Shown piece by piece: positions 25,875 through 35,021 of a DNA stretch of 64,000 bases (position 1 is the first letter of the stretch; every line of letters starts with the position of its first letter). The translations under genes and the position numbers were made by a program. The notes under the pieces were generated by a model. It saw only the letters and a program-made list of their open reading frames with translations, made no database searches and was not told the DNA's origin. Source of the stretch: Yaniella flava (GTDB lineage Bacteria; Actinomycetota; Actinomycetes; Actinomycetales; Micrococcaceae); contig NZ_BAAAMN010000008.1 of NCBI RefSeq assembly GCF_039529295.1, positions 56,078 to 120,077 on the forward strand. Direction: 5' to 3'.

Positions 25875-26444
25875 TCAGTCGCCAATATCGGCGCCCTGCC
25901 CGTCATCGGCAGAGTAGCAGGGGCTCCACACCGCAATATTGAGTGCATCATGACCGTCGGTGTGCTCGTGGGCCCGAATCGCAATCATATAGCCATCATC
26001 CGTGACCAGTCCCCGCTGAGCGTTGTCATCTTCTTCGGTCACGGCCAGGTTCTGGCTTGTCCGCCAAGCGTGATCGGCCTGCAACTGCTCAATCATGTTC
26101 TCGGCTACGGCTGAAGCGTCGGCATCTTCGATCAGGCGGATGGATATTTCACCCGGATAGTACATTGGTGTCCCAGCATTTCCACCGTCTACGCCTTCGC
26201 AGATCTTCGGACTGTGCGACTCGTCGCCCGGTCCTGGTAGCGGGTCATTGGTATCGACTGCATCCGTCGGCACCTGGGCGGAAAGCTCTTCGAGCAGTTC
26301 AAGACTGCGAGCTTCAGCTTGCTGGGCATCCAAGTATTCCCTCTCGTCGGTGTTCGCAGCGCAACTCGTGAAGCTCAGAGCCAGCGCACTGGCCATCAAC
26401 AGCATGGGGAAGGTTCTTGAAACTCGAGCGGTGGGGAGCAGCAT
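25875..26444 (-). CDS. Hypothetical lipoprotein
   Basis: 189 residues from ATG 26444, chosen for GGAG seven bases upstream; an in-frame ATG at 26501 lacks such spacing. A hydrophobic signal ends in SFTSC near residue 28. The mature part has an acidic region and the segment GDESHSPKICEGVDGG, and ends with SPCYSAD, giving two Cys that could pair. No family is recognised. It sits 35 bases upstream of the nuclease gene on the same strand and could be cotranscribed with it. Confidence 0.6.
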   Translation of the reverse strand: MLLPTARVSRTFPMLLMASALALSFTSCAANTDEREYLDAQQAEARSLELLEELSAQVPTDAVDTNDPLPGPGDESHSPKICEGVDGGNAGTPMYYPGEISIRLIEDADASAVAENMIEQLQADHAWRTSQNLAVTEEDDNAQRGLVTDDGYMIAIRAHEHTDGHDALNIAVWSPCYSADDGQGADIGD

Positions 26445-26625
26445 TATGGTGCTCCGTACACGGATAAGAGCCTCGAGCATTCCCGGTTTCAAACCCATCA
26501 TTTCCTATTCTAAAACGATCCGTTGCTCGGGAGCAGCGCGCGCCCAAACGTGAGACCGCTCTGACCTCGAAGCATGCTGCAATGCAGCTTATATCACGGT
26601 TAATAAAAGGCAACTCACCTGACGC

Positions 26626-26793
26626 GACCCTAGCCTTGACTAGGAATATCGCGCGGTGGCAACCTAGGGTCAGCTGTAGTGAAGGTCACAACTCAAGATT
26701 GGCTAGCGCGACATTCACCTGGCTTTTCCGCAGTCACCAGGGATGTCCAAAATACCCGATACGACACCGTCGATATGTACGAGCATTCTCGTA
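26626..26793 (+). promoter_or_regulatory. Leader of the sox operon with two inverted repeats
   Basis: GACCCTAG at 26626-26633 is repeated in reverse as CTAGGGTC at 26664-26671, with a TTGACT box between them at 26636. A second perfect inverted repeat, TACGAG-CATT-CTCGTA, spans 26778-26793, close before the AAAGGA ribosome site of soxB. They may be regulator sites or an RNA hairpin controlling soxBDA. No known glycine-riboswitch pattern was recognised. Confidence 0.4.
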
Positions 26794-26815
26794 TACAAAG
26801 GACTTGATACGCGTG

Positions 26816-28090
26816 ATGAATAATCCAACGCCCGGCAAACAACGTTCGCGCTATTCCGCGTTCCAACTCTTCTCCAAGGGGTTGTCCCAGGAAGGCTGGC
26901 CAGAGGTTTGGTCTCAGCCTGATATGAAGAGTAGCTACGATGTGGTGATCATCGGTGGTGGCCTCCACGGGCTCGCCACCGCATACTATTTGGCCAAGAA
27001 CCATGGCATCACGAACATCGCGGTGATCGACAAGGGCTACATCGGAGGTGGCGGTTCGGGCCGTAATACGTCGATCCTGCGGTCGAACTATCTCACCCCG
27101 GATGGCGTGAAGTTCTACGATCGCTCCTTGAAACTCTACGAAGAGCTCTCAGGCGAATTGAATTTCAACCTGATGTTCGCTCAAATGGGTCACCTATCAT
27201 TGGCGCACGATGACGGCGGCATGCGGACGATGCGCTGGCGCGCCGAGGTCAACAAGGTGCAGGGCGTGAATTCGGAAGTCATCGATGCCGACGCGGTCAA
27301 AGAACTCGTGCCGTATATCGATACGTCGAAAAGCACCCGGTATCCGGTGCTCGGGGCGCTGTACCACCCACCCGGCGGTACGATCCGTCACGATGCGGTG
27401 GTCTGGGGTTATGCTCGCGCCGCACACGAGATGGGCGTCCATATTATTCAGCACACCGAAGTGACCGGTATCGATGTCGAAGGCGGCAAAGTCACCGGTG
27501 TGAAAACCTCACAGGGCAATATCGCGACCGAAACGGCGCTGAACGCTACGGCCGGTTGGTCCTCGCTGATCTCCGATATGGCTGGCATCCGTATGCCGGT
27601 GACCACCTCCCCACTGCAGGCCGCAGTGACCGAACCGGTCAAACCATTCTTAGGCACCGTGGTCGTCTCCGGCACATTGCACGTCTATGTCAGCCAAACC
27701 GACCGCGGCGAACTAGTATTCGGCGCCAGCGTCGACCCGTTCACCTCATATTCGATGCGCGGCACCTTGGAATTCGTCGAAGGACTCGCAACCAACGTGC
27801 TGAGCTTGATGCCGTCCCTGTCGAAGATGCGCCTACTGCGCCACTGGGGAGGCCTATGCGATATGACGCCCGACTACTCCCCCATTATGGGCGAAACCGA
27901 GGTTGACGGCTTCTACGTTGATGTCGGCTGGGGAACCTACGGTTTCAAAGCCGGTCCAGTTGCCGGTGAAGCCATGGCAGAAAACATTGCCACGCAAAAA
28001 CGTCCAGAGATCATCAAAGGCTTCGGTCTCGACCGCTTCTCGTCCGGCCGGTTGGTCGGCGAAAAGGGCGCCGCCGCGGTTGGCCACTAA
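26816..28090 (+). CDS. soxB: Sarcosine oxidase beta subunit-like FAD enzyme (SoxB / MgdA-like)
   Basis: 424 residues from ATG 26816 (an adjacent GTG 26813 is also possible; AAAGGA lies upstream). The Rossmann FAD motif YDVVIIGGGLHGLATAYYLA is near residue 40 and GRNTSILRSNY follows, as in SoxB. The C-terminal GTYGFKAGPVAGEAMAENIA is the second flavin-contact region. In heterotetrameric sarcosine oxidase the beta subunit oxidises the N-methyl amine and carries covalent FMN. The closest non-sarcosine relative is the MgdA subunit of N-methylglutamate dehydrogenase; sequence alone does not separate them here. It starts an operon with soxD and the fused soxAG gene. Confidence 0.9.
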   Translation: MNNPTPGKQRSRYSAFQLFSKGLSQEGWPEVWSQPDMKSSYDVVIIGGGLHGLATAYYLAKNHGITNIAVIDKGYIGGGGSGRNTSILRSNYLTPDGVKFYDRSLKLYEELSGELNFNLMFAQMGHLSLAHDDGGMRTMRWRAEVNKVQGVNSEVIDADAVKELVPYIDTSKSTRYPVLGALYHPPGGTIRHDAVVWGYARAAHEMGVHIIQHTEVTGIDVEGGKVTGVKTSQGNIATETALNATAGWSSLISDMAGIRMPVTTSPLQAAVTEPVKPFLGTVVVSGTLHVYVSQTDRGELVFGASVDPFTSYSMRGTLEFVEGLATNVLSLMPSLSKMRLLRHWGGLCDMTPDYSPIMGETEVDGFYVDVGWGTYGFKAGPVAGEAMAENIATQKRPEIIKGFGLDRFSSGRLVGEKGAAAVGH

Positions 28091-28116
28091 CCCGAATCAC
28101 GAAAAGGAGCAACGTT

Positions 28117-28371
28117 ATGATGCAAATTAACTGCCCGTGGTGCGGGCTACGCAACGCCACCGAATTTCGACAGCTCGGCGAAAAAGCGCCGCGTCCCGAT
28201 GTCGCGACCGCCGATCCCAAAGCATGGCGCGAATACCTGTACTTCCGCGACAACACCTGGGGTATCGCCGAAGAACGGTGGTTTCATTCCGCGGGATGTC
28301 GCCAATACCTCACCCTGCACCGCGATACCTACGCCAATAAAGCCCTCCGTTCCGAAGGAGACCCTCGATGA
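28117..28371 (+). CDS. soxD: Sarcosine oxidase delta subunit (SoxD / MgdB-like)
   Basis: 84 residues with a zinc site: CPWCGLRNATEF at the start and HSAGCRQY near residue 58, matching the three-Cys/one-His site of the small delta subunit. GGAG lies before the paired ATG codons. The delta subunit holds the complex together near the folate site. The stop overlaps the soxA start by 4 bases (ATGA), so the two are translationally coupled. Confidence 0.92.
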   Translation: MMQINCPWCGLRNATEFRQLGEKAPRPDVATADPKAWREYLYFRDNTWGIAEERWFHSAGCRQYLTLHRDTYANKALRSEGDPR

Positions 28372-31300
28372 CCCCCTCTGAACACAATGCTCAACCTCGG
28401 CGTCTGCCCACCCAGAACCACGAGGTAATCGACCGGTCCCAACCCGTTACCTTCACCTGGAACGGCGAAACCTACACCGGATTCGAGGGCGACACCGTGG
28501 TGTCAGCACTGTATGCGGCTGGCGAGCGCATCTTCTCTCGCAGTATGAAACTGCACATCCCCCGCAGCGTCCTAACCGCCTCGATGCACGATCCGGGCAC
28601 CATCATGCAGATCGATGACGAACCCAACGTGCGCGGTGCACACCGACAGATCACCGAAGGCATCAACGCCAGCTCCCAAAACACCTGGCCCTCGCTGAAA
28701 TACGATATCCGCTCCATTAACCAGCTGGGCAGCCGATTCTTTGCGCCGGGCTTCTACTATAAGACCTTCATGAAGCCAGACTTCCTGCGTCCGCTCTACC
28801 AGAAGGTACTACGCGGATTCGTACACGGCGGTGTGGTATCCGAAGAAGAACCCGCCGAAATTTACGAGAAACGCTACGCCCACGCCGATGTCGTGGTCGC
28901 AGGTGGTGGACCCGCCGGCATGTCAGCTGCGCTGGCCGCCGCAGCAACCGGCGCGTCAGTGATGCTTGTGGAAGAAGAACACGAGCTAGGCGGTCACCTA
29001 CGCTGGGCCGACGGCGTATTGGCACGTCAACTCGCGTCCGAGGTGGAAAGCAACCCGAATATTCGGGTGCTCACCAACTCGACCGTGGCGGCAAGCTATG
29101 ACGACAACTGGCTCCCCGTCGTGCAGCGCTCACCAAAACCAGGCATGGCCGAACGCATTCTCAAAACCCGCGCTCGCAGCCTTGTCGTGGCCGCCGGTCT
29201 CATTGAGCGTCCATATGTCTTTGAGGGCAATGACCTGCCCGGCGTGATGCTCTCGACGGCAGCACGCCGACTCATCAACCTCTATGCGATTCGCCCCGGT
29301 GACCGCGCTGTCGTGTTAACCGCGAACCCCGAAGGCGATGCAGCCGTTGACGATCTGCGCCGGGCCGGTGTGGATGTTGCGGCCGTCGTGGATGCGCGCA
29401 AGGGCGATACCGTCGTGCGGGCTCGCGGCCGTGGCCGTCTGCAATCAGTCGAACTATCCTCGGGGCAACGCGTCGACGCTGACCTGTTGGTCACCGCGGT
29501 CGGCTGGACTGCACCGACGTCGCTGCTCAACATGTCCGGCGATCGGCCCTACTATGAACCACGCGCCGCACGCTTTTTGCCCGGTGGTACCGACGAGGGC
29601 GTCTATGCAGCCGGTGGGATTGCCGGCGATGGAGACGTTCAGCAACTGCGCGACCACGGTGCCTCCGTCGGTGAGCGTGCGGCAGCACATGCGCTGACCG
29701 AACGCGGTCGTGTGATTGCTTCGACCCCAACGGTGCCGGGCCAACTCGACGCGGTGGCTCAAGCCGACCTGCCCGAAATCGAACCGCTGCCGGTGCCCGA
29801 GCACCCCGAACTCTTCCGATCGTCCACGCACGGGTACGTGGATTACTCGGAAGATATCACCTCCAAAGATCTCGTCTCCGCGGTCAATGAGGGCTATGAC
29901 TCGGCAGAGCTCGTCAAGCGCTTTACGACGGTCACCATGGGGCCGTTGCAGGGCAAGCTGGAGTTGGTGAACTTCATTGCCGTTGTCGCCGAAGCAACCG
30001 GCAAAACTATCGCCGAAACCGGCACGACCACGTGGCGTCCGATGTACTCACCGGTCGCCCTCGGCGCGCTGGCTGGGCGCAACTATGATCCGGTGCGCTA
30101 CTCATCGATCCAGTCGTGGCACGAGGCCCACGGAGCCACTCCGCTGGTGACGGGCCAGTGGATTCGTCCAGAACACTACGGCGATCCCGAAGCTGAAGTG
30201 CGCCGCGTCCGCGAAACCGTCGGCATCATCGACGTGACCCCGCTGGGCAAGATTGACCTGCGCGGCCCGGATGTGCCGAAACTGCTCAACCTGCTCTACA
30301 TCAATAAGTGGTCCAAATTGGATATCGGCAAGGTGCGCTACGGTGCAATGGTCTCCGAAGATGGCGTCGTGATGGACGACGGGGTCACCGCCCACCTGGC
30401 AGAAGACCACTACCTGCTGACCACCACGACCGGTGGTGCAGGTCGCGTGTGGGACTGGATCGAAGAATGGTTGCAGATTCACTACCCAGAATGGGAAGTC
30501 AACGCCACTCCGGTTACCACCGCCTACACGAGCATCAACATCGCGGGGCCACATGCCCGCACCCTGTTGTCGCGGCTTACCGAAGGCGTGGATCTGTCCG
30601 CGGATGCGTTCAAGTACATGCAGGTGCGTACCGGCACAGTCGCGGGCGTGGATGACTGTATTCTGTGGCGCATTGGCTTTACCGGCGAACTTTCCTATGA
30701 GATTCACGTGCCAGCCGCATACGGTCTGCACGTCTGGGAGACCCTCCTTGAAGTCGGCAAAGACCTGGGCGTTGGTCCATTTGGTATTGAGGCACAGCGT
30801 ATATTGCGTCTGGAAACCGGCCATCTGATCGTCGGCCAGGACACCGACGGCCTAACCCAGGCCTACAGTGCCGGTCTCGACTGGGCCGTCAAGCTGGACA
30901 AAGACGATTTCGTTGGGAAGCCCGAACTGCTGTGGCAGCAACAGAAACAGGCCGGGCCCCGCTTCGTGGCCGTCCAGCCGGTCGATCCGACCATCGTGCC
31001 GGTCGAAGCCACCCAGATCATGCATCCTGATGGCACCATTGCCGGCCGCATCACCTCGAGCCGTCATTCACCGACGCTGAATCGATCGATCTGCTTGGCC
31101 CAGGTGGACCATTTGCTGTCTGAGCCGGGCACCATGCTCGACATTCGCCAGGTCGATGGTTCGATCATCCAAGCTGAGGTCATGCCAGAAATGTCGGCCG
31201 TCGATGCGGAAGGCACCCGCTTAGAAAACGACACGGTGCCACAACCGCTGACGACCTTCGCCAAGCCGATCGCTCGTGGCCCCGTGCGTCTTGGCACAGC

Positions 31301-31877
31301 GACCACGACAATCGCTGGCTGGGAGGTCGGAGCTGAGCCGAGTTCAGCGGCCATGACACTGCAAGATAAGTCGGCCATGGCAAAGATTGAAGTCCGCGGA
31401 GCCGCGCATGGTTCAACAGCGGAGAAGTTACAGACCGGGTTCGGCCGCACCCACCAAGGCGAACAGGGCACACTGGTCATCGGTTCTGGACCGGGCCAAT
31501 GGCACGTCCTGTCTGAACCTGGCTCGCAGCACACCGCACTGGAGGAACTGCAGCAGATGGCCGATGAGACCGAAGAACTCACCACGGTGGTCGATCTCAC
31601 CCACGGTCGTGCACTGTTCCGACTCACCGGCGCCGAGGCAGCTGAACTGCTCAATAAGGTTTGCTCGTTGGAGCTCTCCGACGACATCGTGCCTGACGGT
31701 TCCGCACTACGCAGCACAGTAGCCGGTGTCGTCACAGATATTGCACGCAACGATATCGCCGGCACACGCAGCTACCTGCTGCACTGTGAACGCTCAGCAG
31801 GCCAATACCTCTGGGACACGCTCTTCGATGTCGGTGCAGAATACCGCATCGAAGCCGCAGGTTCCAGCACCGTCTAA
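28368..31877 (+). CDS. soxA: Fused sarcosine oxidase alpha and gamma subunits (SoxA-SoxG)
   Basis: 1169 residues, about 200 longer than a normal alpha subunit. Order: N-terminal 2Fe-2S-like/ubiquitin fold region (FTWNGETYTGFEGDTVVSAL, but no Cys cluster), an FAD/NAD-type dinucleotide domain with DVVVAGGGPAGMSAALAA near 178, then a GcvT-like folate-binding domain (WRPMYSPVALG to about 950). Residues about 960-1169 match the gamma subunit: VDLTHGRALFRLTGAEAAELLNKV-like and SYLLHCERSAGQYLWDTLFD. The alpha subunit transfers the methyl-derived formaldehyde to tetrahydrofolate in sarcosine oxidases. No glyA, purU or folD lies beside it, unusual for sarcosine catabolism loci. A perfect terminator follows at 31899. 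Confidence 0.9.
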   Translation: MTPSEHNAQPRRLPTQNHEVIDRSQPVTFTWNGETYTGFEGDTVVSALYAAGERIFSRSMKLHIPRSVLTASMHDPGTIMQIDDEPNVRGAHRQITEGINASSQNTWPSLKYDIRSINQLGSRFFAPGFYYKTFMKPDFLRPLYQKVLRGFVHGGVVSEEEPAEIYEKRYAHADVVVAGGGPAGMSAALAAAATGASVMLVEEEHELGGHLRWADGVLARQLASEVESNPNIRVLTNSTVAASYDDNWLPVVQRSPKPGMAERILKTRARSLVVAAGLIERPYVFEGNDLPGVMLSTAARRLINLYAIRPGDRAVVLTANPEGDAAVDDLRRAGVDVAAVVDARKGDTVVRARGRGRLQSVELSSGQRVDADLLVTAVGWTAPTSLLNMSGDRPYYEPRAARFLPGGTDEGVYAAGGIAGDGDVQQLRDHGASVGERAAAHALTERGRVIASTPTVPGQLDAVAQADLPEIEPLPVPEHPELFRSSTHGYVDYSEDITSKDLVSAVNEGYDSAELVKRFTTVTMGPLQGKLELVNFIAVVAEATGKTIAETGTTTWRPMYSPVALGALAGRNYDPVRYSSIQSWHEAHGATPLVTGQWIRPEHYGDPEAEVRRVRETVGIIDVTPLGKIDLRGPDVPKLLNLLYINKWSKLDIGKVRYGAMVSEDGVVMDDGVTAHLAEDHYLLTTTTGGAGRVWDWIEEWLQIHYPEWEVNATPVTTAYTSINIAGPHARTLLSRLTEGVDLSADAFKYMQVRTGTVAGVDDCILWRIGFTGELSYEIHVPAAYGLHVWETLLEVGKDLGVGPFGIEAQRILRLETGHLIVGQDTDGLTQAYSAGLDWAVKLDKDDFVGKPELLWQQQKQAGPRFVAVQPVDPTIVPVEATQIMHPDGTIAGRITSSRHSPTLNRSICLAQVDHLLSEPGTMLDIRQVDGSIIQAEVMPEMSAVDAEGTRLENDTVPQPLTTFAKPIARGPVRLGTATTTIAGWEVGAEPSSAAMTLQDKSAMAKIEVRGAAHGSTAEKLQTGFGRTHQGEQGTLVIGSGPGQWHVLSEPGSQHTALEELQQMADETEELTTVVDLTHGRALFRLTGAEAAELLNKVCSLELSDDIVPDGSALRSTVAGVVTDIARNDIAGTRSYLLHCERSAGQYLWDTLFDVGAEYRIEAAGSSTV

Positions 31878-31898
31878 CCGCAAAAGAACATACCGATA

Positions 31899-31935
31899 AG
31901 AAAGTGGCCGATCCAATGTGGATCGGCCACTTTCT
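31899..31935. terminator. Strong intrinsic terminator after soxAG
   Basis: A perfect 16-base inverted repeat, AGAAAGTGGCCGATCC and complement, with a 5-base loop. The stem ends in TTTCT on the plus strand and CTTTCT reads on the other strand, so it can stop both soxA transcription and the convergent gamma-glutamyltransferase gene. Confidence 0.92.
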
Positions 31936-31965
31936 CATGCATACTGGATCCCAGCACACTCGAAG

Positions 31966-33690
31966 TTATTCTTCGTCAGTACCCGCGTCGATAATCTCCA
32001 TATCGGCGTCACGACGGGAATCCACCGCACCGGTCACCGAGCCATCGTCGTAGTCAATTTCTAAGGCCTGGACGGACCCGAAGACCGCATCGGCACGAGT
32101 CGTCACTTGGGCTTCCCAACCGCGCTGACCGATCAGATCAGCGACTTCTTGGCTCGGTTCACCTTCCAACGCCAATACTCCATCCTGCAGACTGTGGCGG
32201 GGCGCATCGATGGCTTCCTGCAGAGACGCATCCTGTAAAGCCCACGGTACGAGCACGGAGTTGAGGATGTTTGGTATTTGGTGACCACCCGGTGTGCCAA
32301 TACCCATGACCACGCGGTCTTCGTCATCCAACACCAGCGATGGCGCAGACCAGCTCACCGACTTACGGCCAGCTTCGGGCTGATTCGATTCCGTGTCAAT
32401 GGCTTCGAAGCGAGACAGCTGATCGTTGAGGAAAAACCCACCAACATATTCGGAGTCGCTACTGCCCCAAAAACTGGTCAGCGTGTTGGTCATCGACACC
32501 GTCAGCCCGTCGGAATCGACCACGGTCAAATGCGTCGTGTTCCCGGCCTCAATTTCAGCGCGGTCACCGGTGCCATCCTCTGGTTCGATCGCTGCGGCGG
32601 GTTCAGCAATATTCGCATTGGATTCCGCATCCGTGAGTTCATCGACGGGGACGTCCACAAAATCCGGGTCACCAATATGATCACTGACACTCTGGTTTGC
32701 GGTTTGCCACGCATTCGACAGATGGTCGATATATTCTACTGAGCCCGGTTCCGCATCTGCAGCGCCCAAGGATTCAGCAATCTGTAACTGCTGCACTATC
32801 GCAGCACCGGGTAGCGGCGGTGCCGCAGAGACGAATTCGTAGTCACCAAAACTGCCACTGACCGGTTGGGCATCCTCGGTCTCATAGTTGGCCAGAGTTT
32901 CGGCATCCAACCCGTCAACCTGGGTCAGCTGCTCGGCAATAGACCCGGTGTACATCGCTTCGGGACCATCTTGTGCCAGCGTCCGCAGCGTGTCCGCTAG
33001 TTCTTGTTGCACCAGCGTGTCACCCTGCTGCAACGGACGATCTGGCCCGGTGTGAAAATGATTCAGTCCGGCAGTCGAGGCTGGCCCGTAATCACTAACA
33101 ATGCGTTGGGCAAGCAACTCGGTGACTTCAAAACCCTCATCGGCCAATTCGATGGCCGGTTGCAGCAATTCTGCCCATTCCATGCTGCCATACTGCTCGT
33201 GCAGGGTGGCCATGCCATCCACCATGCCGGGCACGCCCGTGCCGGAAGCTGGAATCGAACCGTCCACGGCCACCATTTCACGATAGTCATACCCGACCGG
33301 TTCCATCCCGGGCCCAGCGAGCACGGTTGACCCGCCGCCACCGATGCCTGAGGCGTAGGGTTCCACGACGCTAATGGCAAACGATGTCGCGATGGCCGCG
33401 TCAACCGCATTGCCACCGGATTCTAAAATCTCGACCCCTGCATCCGCCGCGTCCGGATGCGCTGCCGCCACGCCCTGCTGGCTCAACTCGGCGGAAGCCT
33501 CGGGCGTTGCCGGTGTCGTTTCAGATTCCGTCTCCGATGGGGCGGGTGTGGATTCCGTGGTGGGCGGCGGCGATGGCGTCGGCTCTTCCGGTTCGGCGCC
33601 ACAACCGCTCACCGTCATCAGCGCTGCCAGTGAGCTCAAAGAGACCACCGTCTTGAGACGAAACGGCATGCTCGATAGGGTCCTCGACAT
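31966..33690 (-). CDS. ggt: Gamma-glutamyltransferase lipoprotein
   Basis: 574 residues from ATG 33690 (AAGGA nine bases upstream). A lipoprotein signal ends VSGC at about residue 29; a Pro/Ser/Thr linker follows. GGT family marks: GGNAVDAAIATSFAISVVEPYASGIGGGG-type start, the autoprocessing site NTTHLTVVDSDG whose Thr becomes the new N-terminus of the small subunit, and GGHQIPNILNSVLVPW near the end. The precursor cuts itself into two chains and moves gamma-glutamyl groups from glutathione-like donors or cleaves gamma-glutamyl amides outside the cell. The lipid anchor is unusual but found in Actinobacteria. It is convergent with soxA. Confidence 0.9.
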   Translation of the reverse strand: MSRTLSSMPFRLKTVVSLSSLAALMTVSGCGAEPEEPTPSPPPTTESTPAPSETESETTPATPEASAELSQQGVAAAHPDAADAGVEILESGGNAVDAAIATSFAISVVEPYASGIGGGGSTVLAGPGMEPVGYDYREMVAVDGSIPASGTGVPGMVDGMATLHEQYGSMEWAELLQPAIELADEGFEVTELLAQRIVSDYGPASTAGLNHFHTGPDRPLQQGDTLVQQELADTLRTLAQDGPEAMYTGSIAEQLTQVDGLDAETLANYETEDAQPVSGSFGDYEFVSAAPPLPGAAIVQQLQIAESLGAADAEPGSVEYIDHLSNAWQTANQSVSDHIGDPDFVDVPVDELTDAESNANIAEPAAAIEPEDGTGDRAEIEAGNTTHLTVVDSDGLTVSMTNTLTSFWGSSDSEYVGGFFLNDQLSRFEAIDTESNQPEAGRKSVSWSAPSLVLDDEDRVVMGIGTPGGHQIPNILNSVLVPWALQDASLQEAIDAPRHSLQDGVLALEGEPSQEVADLIGQRGWEAQVTTRADAVFGSVQALEIDYDDGSVTGAVDSRRDADMEIIDAGTDEE

Positions 33691-33867
33691 TCGCAGGGTC
33701 CTTCCACAAAACAGTATGGTTTCGGCCACAGTAACACGCGCAGGTTTCGAGGAAGGATTGATTCCGGCGTGTTCGGCCTGGTCACGGGGTTGTCAGCAGT
33801 TTATCCAGTATGTTTGAAGATAGCGCGCCTAGAATGCGAGACCTGATGACGTCCACACGAAAACCAG

Positions 33868-34968
33868 ATGCCCTCTATGCCCCACACCTCGGTTGCTGAT
33901 TCCCCAGATCGCAGTGCCGGTAAGCCCCGACGCCTCCGCGGCCTGGATGCTGCCCGTGCCATCGCGATCATTGGGATGCTCGCCGTCAACGTTGGTCCAC
34001 GCAAGGACACCGGCGACACCGAGCTAGCCGTGGTCATTTACGACATCCCCGCCGGCCGAGCCTCACTGCTCTTTATGATTCTTGCCGGGATCGGGATGTC
34101 TTTAATGACGAAACGCTCACGCGAAACCGGTGTGCCCCTCCCCTGGCAAACCATCCTGTGGCGTGCCGTGTTGCTGATCTTCAGTGGGCTGGCCCTGCAG
34201 ATGTTGAGCCATGATGTCAGCGTCATCCTCACCTATTACGGCATACTCTTTTTCTGTGGACTACCGCTACTGCGAGCGCCGACGTGGCTGGTGACGACAC
34301 TGGCCACCATCAGTTTGGTGTCTGGTCCGCTGATCTGGTTGTTCTTGCAACAACAGACCTCGACGACGTTTGATTTCCTGGCGCCCTCACTGGCAGACCC
34401 GTTGTGGACGATGGTGCATTCGACCTTGTTAACCGGTGCGTATCCGGTGTTGATCTGGTTGGCGCCGTTCCTGTTTGGCATCGTGCTGGGTCGGCTGCAA
34501 CTTGCGGAGCACGCGACGCAGCTGCGACTCATCGTCTGGGGTGCTGTCGGTATGTTGCTGGCCTCTGGCCTCTCATTGACGCTGGTGGGCATCTACGGCC
34601 AACCCACCGGTTATGGCTGGGACCAGCTCATCTCGGGCGAGGCCCATTCGATGATGCCACTGTGGTTAATTGCTGGTAGCGGCGCCGCGGTATTGCTCAT
34701 CGGTATCTTCTTGCGCGCCGAACACTGGGTGGTCCACCGGCTGAGCTGGCTGGTGTCTGCGGGTCGACTGTCGCTGACCATCTACGTCGCCCATCTCTTT
34801 GTGTTGGCTTGGCTTGTGCGTCCCGGACCAGAGACACTATTCCAGGGCTATATGATCAGCGCCGCGATGTCAGTGTTCTTTGTGGTCGCGGCCCATATTT
34901 GGTGGCGACAGATCGGCCTCGGGCCACTTGAGCGGCTCTTGAGCTGGCCCCCACGGCTCACGCGCTAA
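33868..34968 (+). CDS. Acyltransferase-like membrane protein (HGSNAT/DUF1624-DUF418 type)
   Basis: 366 residues with about ten hydrophobic segments. The N-terminal RLRGLDAARAIAIIGMLAVN is the signature of heparan-alpha-glucosaminide N-acetyltransferase-like/YeiB-type proteins, and the C-terminal LSLTIYVAHLFVLAWL resembles the closing DUF418 region. Such proteins may transfer acyl groups across the membrane to cell-surface sugars, but most are not characterised. It is divergent from the GGT gene across about 180 bases. ATG 33868 or ATG 33877 could be the start. Confidence 0.78.
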   Translation: MPSMPHTSVADSPDRSAGKPRRLRGLDAARAIAIIGMLAVNVGPRKDTGDTELAVVIYDIPAGRASLLFMILAGIGMSLMTKRSRETGVPLPWQTILWRAVLLIFSGLALQMLSHDVSVILTYYGILFFCGLPLLRAPTWLVTTLATISLVSGPLIWLFLQQQTSTTFDFLAPSLADPLWTMVHSTLLTGAYPVLIWLAPFLFGIVLGRLQLAEHATQLRLIVWGAVGMLLASGLSLTLVGIYGQPTGYGWDQLISGEAHSMMPLWLIAGSGAAVLLIGIFLRAEHWVVHRLSWLVSAGRLSLTIYVAHLFVLAWLVRPGPETLFQGYMISAAMSVFFVVAAHIWWRQIGLGPLERLLSWPPRLTR

Positions 34969-35021
34969 CGCAGGATCCACACCATCCCGACTCGTGATAG
35001 CAAGTCGCTGGTCGTGGCCAC

